From Jiangella alkaliphila (GTDB lineage: Bacteria; Actinomycetota; Actinomycetes; Jiangellales; Jiangellaceae), in the NCBI RefSeq assembly GCF_900105925.1, contig NZ_LT629791.1, forward strand, positions 5,860,001-5,924,000: a DNA stretch of 64,000 bases, written 5' to 3'. The notes beneath the pieces were generated by a model. The model had not been told where the DNA came from, did no database searches, and was given only the letters and a program-made list of their open reading frames with translations. Within the stretch, counting starts at the first letter, position 1; each line of letters begins with the position of its first letter. Below, piece by piece: positions 60,968 through 64,000 of the stretch. Both the position numbers and the translations under genes were made by a program.

Positions 60968-61834
60968 ATGACGCGGGTGCGTCCGGAGCTGTACTTCGTC
61001 GGCTCGGCGGTCTTCCACTACCTCGGGCCGGCCTTCGCCGTGCTGCTGTTCGCCGTGGTCGAGCCGCTCGGCGTCGCCTGGCTGCGCATCCTCACGGCCG
61101 GCATCGTCTTCGCCCTGTGGCGACGGCCGTGGCGGGCCTGGGCGGCCGCGGGCGCCGCCGAGCGCTGGACCGTCGTCGTCTGGGGCGCGCTGCTGGCGCT
61201 GATGAACGCCTGCTTCTACCTGGCGATCGACCGGCTGGCGCTGGGCACCGTCGCCGCCATCGAGTTCGCCGGTCCGGTCGCGCTGGCGGCCGTGGCGGCG
61301 CGCAGCCGGCGCAACGTGGTCGCGCTGCTGCTGGCGGTGGCCGGCGTGGCGGCGCTGGCCGAGGTGAGCCTGGCCGGCTCCCCCGCGGGCTTCGCCTTCG
61401 CCGTCGCCAACATGGTGCTGTTCACCGGCTACATCGTGGTCGCGCACCGGGTGTCTCGGCAGGACCGCCTGGCCGGCATCGACGGGCTGGCGATGGCGAT
61501 GCTGGTCGCCGCGGTGCTGGCGCTGCCGATCGGCGTCGCCGACGCCGTGCCGGCGCTGACGGATCCGCTGACGCTGGCCGCCGCCGTCGGCGTGGGCGTG
61601 ACGTCGTCGGTGCTGCCGTACGTCTTCGACCAGCTGGCCATGCGCCGGCTCGCCCGCGGCACGTACGCCCTGATGGTCGCGCTGCTGCCGGCCACGGCCA
61701 CCGTCATCGGGGTGATCGTGCTGACCCAGATCCCCGGCGCGGCCGAGGTGCTCGGCGTCGTCCTGGTCGTCGCCGCCGTCGTCGTTCACCGCGAGCGCCC
61801 GCAGACCCGGCAGGCGCCTCGGGTGCGCAGGTAG
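60968..61834 (+). CDS. EamA/RhtA-family metabolite exporter
   Basis: 288 residues, ten membrane segments in two EamA halves. FHYLGPAFAVLLFAVVEPLG at the start and GVGVTSSVLPYVFDQLAMRR in the second half fit the RhtA branch (threonine/homoserine export). It is divergent from the CGNR regulator and overlaps the convergent membrane-protein gene by 49 bp. Confidence 0.9.
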   Translation: MTRVRPELYFVGSAVFHYLGPAFAVLLFAVVEPLGVAWLRILTAGIVFALWRRPWRAWAAAGAAERWTVVVWGALLALMNACFYLAIDRLALGTVAAIEFAGPVALAAVAARSRRNVVALLLAVAGVAALAEVSLAGSPAGFAFAVANMVLFTGYIVVAHRVSRQDRLAGIDGLAMAMLVAAVLALPIGVADAVPALTDPLTLAAAVGVGVTSSVLPYVFDQLAMRRLARGTYALMVALLPATATVIGVIVLTQIPGAAEVLGVVLVVAAVVVHRERPQTRQAPRVRR

Positions 61835-62892
61835 TAGCCGAACGTCGCGGCGCCGAGCACGACCGCCCACGGCGCGAACAGCGTCATCGGGCTGCCGGCC
61901 CACTCGGCCGGGTCGCTCCAGTCGGTCAGCCGCAGGATCACCGACCCGGCCGACGCGAGCGACAGCGCCACCACTGTCGCGAACACCAGCGGGAACGCCC
62001 GCGGCACCGGCTTGCCCGCGAGGCCGAGCACCCACCGGGGCCAGATGATGCCCCAGCGCTGGGTGAGCCCGAGTGTCAGCACACCGCCCGCCGCGGCGAA
62101 CGTCGCCAAGTAGGCGCCGGCCCACACCAGGCCGCTCTCGTGCAGCTCGTCGAGGAAGTCCTGGCTGATCGTCAGCGGGACGCCCAGCGCCCACGCCCAC
62201 CGCACCAGCGCATAGCCGAACGGCATGAGGAAGGCGGCGTACGCGGCCCACCGGCCCCAGCGCCCGGCGCCCGCCGGCGACGTCCAGCCGTGCGCGTGCC
62301 CGGCCCGTCGCCCGCAATGGACGCAGGCGCGCACCGTCCGCCGCTGGAACGCCAGCGCCGTCGCCGCCCACAGCAGCCCGCCGACGACGCACACGTAGTG
62401 GTTGACGTTCGGCCAGGGGAACATCTTCGCGGCGAACTCGGCGTAACTCATCGGCGGCCAGCCGAACGGGATGCCGACCAGCGCGAGCGGCGTGTACGCG
62501 ACCGTGGTGAGGATGCGCTGGTCCGGGACGAGCACGACGAGCAGGACGGCGTTCGCCCAGGCCCAGCCGGCCAGGGCAACCCGGACGACCCCGCGCGCGG
62601 ACATCCGGGCAAGCATCAGGGCAACCAGCGCGCCGGTGAGTCCGAGCCCGGCGATCCACGGCCCGGTGCCGGCCGCCGTCGTCGCACCGAGCAGCGACTC
62701 CTCGCGGGCGTCCTCGATGTCGCCCGGGCCGAACGGGTAGCCGCCGACGCCGAGCGCCCAGAGCAGGCCGAGCAGTCCGTACGCGGCCGACCAGGCGGCC
62801 GCGGCGTACGGGGTCCAGCGCGGCCAGGCGCGGATCGCCCGCCGCACGGGGCCCGGGCGGGCGGGTGTCGTGGTGAGGGTCGCTGTCGTCAT
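61786..62892 (-). CDS. Multi-pass membrane protein with two CxxC motifs, unknown function
   Basis: 368 residues with about eight hydrophobic segments (AAAAWSAAYGLLGLLWALGV, VALAGWAWANAVLLVVLVPD, LFAPWAVVLGAATFGYYLRT). Two cysteine pairs face the same side judging from charge: VRACVHCGRRAGHAHG in the middle and ACRVCGRSR at the very end, so a metal or redox site is possible. GAAGG lies 9-10 nt before ATG 62892. It is divergent from a sensor kinase, as seen in several actinobacteria. Not recognised beyond that. Confidence 0.75.
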   Translation of the reverse strand: MTTATLTTTPARPGPVRRAIRAWPRWTPYAAAAWSAAYGLLGLLWALGVGGYPFGPGDIEDAREESLLGATTAAGTGPWIAGLGLTGALVALMLARMSARGVVRVALAGWAWANAVLLVVLVPDQRILTTVAYTPLALVGIPFGWPPMSYAEFAAKMFPWPNVNHYVCVVGGLLWAATALAFQRRTVRACVHCGRRAGHAHGWTSPAGAGRWGRWAAYAAFLMPFGYALVRWAWALGVPLTISQDFLDELHESGLVWAGAYLATFAAAGGVLTLGLTQRWGIIWPRWVLGLAGKPVPRAFPLVFATVVALSLASAGSVILRLTDWSDPAEWAGSPMTLFAPWAVVLGAATFGYYLRTRGACRVCGRSR

Positions 62893-63030
62893 GGTCTCGC
62901 CTTCCGTCGGGAGCTGTCTCCAGCGTCCCGAGGTGGCCGGCCGTGGCCGAGATGCCGAACGGCGGGTTCGGCGGCGCGATGGCGGGCGTGGATGTGCCGT
63001 TCGGCACGGGTGCGGCCGGGTCCGGCTCCC

Positions 63031-63036
63031 TAGACT
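63031..63036 (+). promoter_or_regulatory. -10 box of a leaderless promoter for the terminal sensor kinase
   Basis: TAGACT, 7 nt before ATG 63044; no ribosome site. Confidence 0.45.
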
Positions 63037-63043
63037 CGACGGC

Positions 63044-64000
63044 ATGCCTGACCAGGTGTGGGTGGTGCCGCTGGGCGTCGCGACGGTCGTCGTCGCCGGC
63101 GTCGCGCTGTGGTGGCCGCGATCGCGCGCCTGGCTGCCGTGGGGGACGGCGGCGGCCGGCGTCGTCTCGCTGGCCACGACCGTCGCGCACCTGGCCGGGC
63201 CGTGGCCGGGCTCGCCGCCGTGGGGCATGGTCGAGTTGCTGCTGCTGTCCGTGCTGGTCGGCGCGTGCGCGCGGTGGGCGCCGGTGCGCGCGGCGGTGCC
63301 GGCCGCCGTCGTCGCCGGGCTGGGCGGTGCGACCAGTCTGCTGCGGGCGACCGACGACGGCGGGAGCGGCGACCTGACGACACTCGAGGCGGTCTACGCG
63401 GTGTCGTTCTGGGCGCTCGCGCCGATCGTGGCCGCGGGCGCCGGGCTGCTGCTGCGACACCAGCACGAGCGTCGGGTCCGCGCCGTCGCCGCCGGTCGCC
63501 GGGCGCAGCGGCTGGAGCTCGCCCGCGACCTGCACGACTACGTCGCCCATGACGTCAGCGAGATGATCGCCCAGGCGCAGGCCGCGGGGACGGTCGCGCC
63601 GCCCGGCACCCCGGCGGGCGACGCGCTGCGGCAGATCGAGGCGGCCGGACTGCGCGCGATGGCGTCGATGGACCGGACCGTGCAAGTCCTCAGCGGCGGC
63701 GACGACGGATCCGGCAGTAGCACCGGCGCCGACGACGCCGTCCGCCCACAGCCGGGGCTGGCCGACCTGCCGGCGCTGGTCGAGCGGTTCGCCGCCTCCG
63801 GGCCGGCCCCCGGGTGCGGCTCGACGCCGAGGGTGACCTGGCCGCGTCGGTGCCCCGCGAGGTCGGCGGCACGGCACACCGGGTGGTCGTCGAGGCGCTC
63901 ACCAACGTCCGCCGGCACGCCCCCGGCGCGACCGCCGTCGAGGTGCGGGTGCGCCGGCGCGATGGCGAACTGGAGGTCTCGGTGACCGACGACGGCGGCG
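63044..64000 (+). pseudogene. Sensor histidine kinase, frameshifted and cut by the window edge
   Basis: About 319 codons visible. N-terminal membrane segments (VWVVPLGVATVVVAGVALWW, WGMVELLLLSVLVGACARWA, AVSFWALAPIVAAGAGLLLR), then HisKA_3 with the His in LELARDLHDYVAHDVSEMIA. After ALVERFAASGPAP the frame changes in the C5-G3 run at 63807-63814: the next frame reads VRLDAEGDLAASVPREVGG, then HRVVVEALTNVRRHAPGATA and VSVTDDGG, the HATPase domain. One lost C in the run explains it. Real inactivation, phase variation or sequencing error cannot be told apart here. Confidence 0.75.

Overview
The window is a 64 kb piece of a high-GC actinobacterial chromosome. Codon use is strongly GC3-biased, many starts are GTG or TTG, and the smc–ftsY / mutM–rnc–rpmF / coaD–rsmD–recG block has the gene order known from Mycobacterium and Streptomyces. 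A cofC gene implies coenzyme F420, and the HU protein has a long Lys/Ala/Pro tail. I cannot fix the genus; Jiangella or another Propionibacteriales-like lineage would fit (inference).

Layout. 1-8.7 kb: an ABC exporter pair, a secreted glycerophosphodiesterase, a very large secreted subtilisin fused to an Asp-box propeller, and its divergent regulator. 8.76-13.53 kb: a palindromic intergenic repeat invaded by a tandem pair of IS1380-family elements, with an IS5-family element inserted exactly in the 5-bp junction between them. 13.5-26 kb: AlkB-like dioxygenase and repeat protein, a cyclase/TPP-enzyme cassette, a LolD/FtsX-type ABC pair, a two-component system, a DHA2 exporter with its TetR repressor and a clear operator, and argP/argO. 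26-33 kb: a tandem-domain glycerophosphodiesterase broken by one missing base, a NarL-type two-component system divergent from an MMPL transporter, and a 44-codon membrane microprotein preceded by a structured leader. 33-48.2 kb: the core block ftsY, small membrane protein, smc, coiled-coil protein, mutM, rnc, rpmF, yceD, SepIVA-like, coaD, rsmD, a decayed corA, recG, DAK2 kinase, rpmB. 48.2-49.15 kb: a second palindrome-rich non-coding region that shares a 122-bp unit with the IS locus. 49.1-64 kb: thiL, AsnC-like protein, DUF3515 lipoprotein, GNAT, ddl, gpsA, plsC, cofC, an FAD oxidoreductase, HU, leuD, leuC, an IclR regulator, a CGNR regulator, an EamA exporter, a membrane protein with paired CxxC motifs, and a sensor kinase that is frameshifted and cut by the window edge.

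Themes. (1) A family of about 122-bp nested palindromes occurs three times in two intergenic regions, one copy interrupted by IS elements. (2) At least ten genes lack a Shine-Dalgarno sequence and instead have a -10 box (often TAGCGT) exactly 6-7 nt before the start codon, the geometry of leaderless mRNAs; this also decides several starts. (3) Three genes are broken: tandem-GDPD (one base), corA (several lesions), and the terminal sensor kinase (in a C run). No CRISPR array, tRNA or rRNA was seen.
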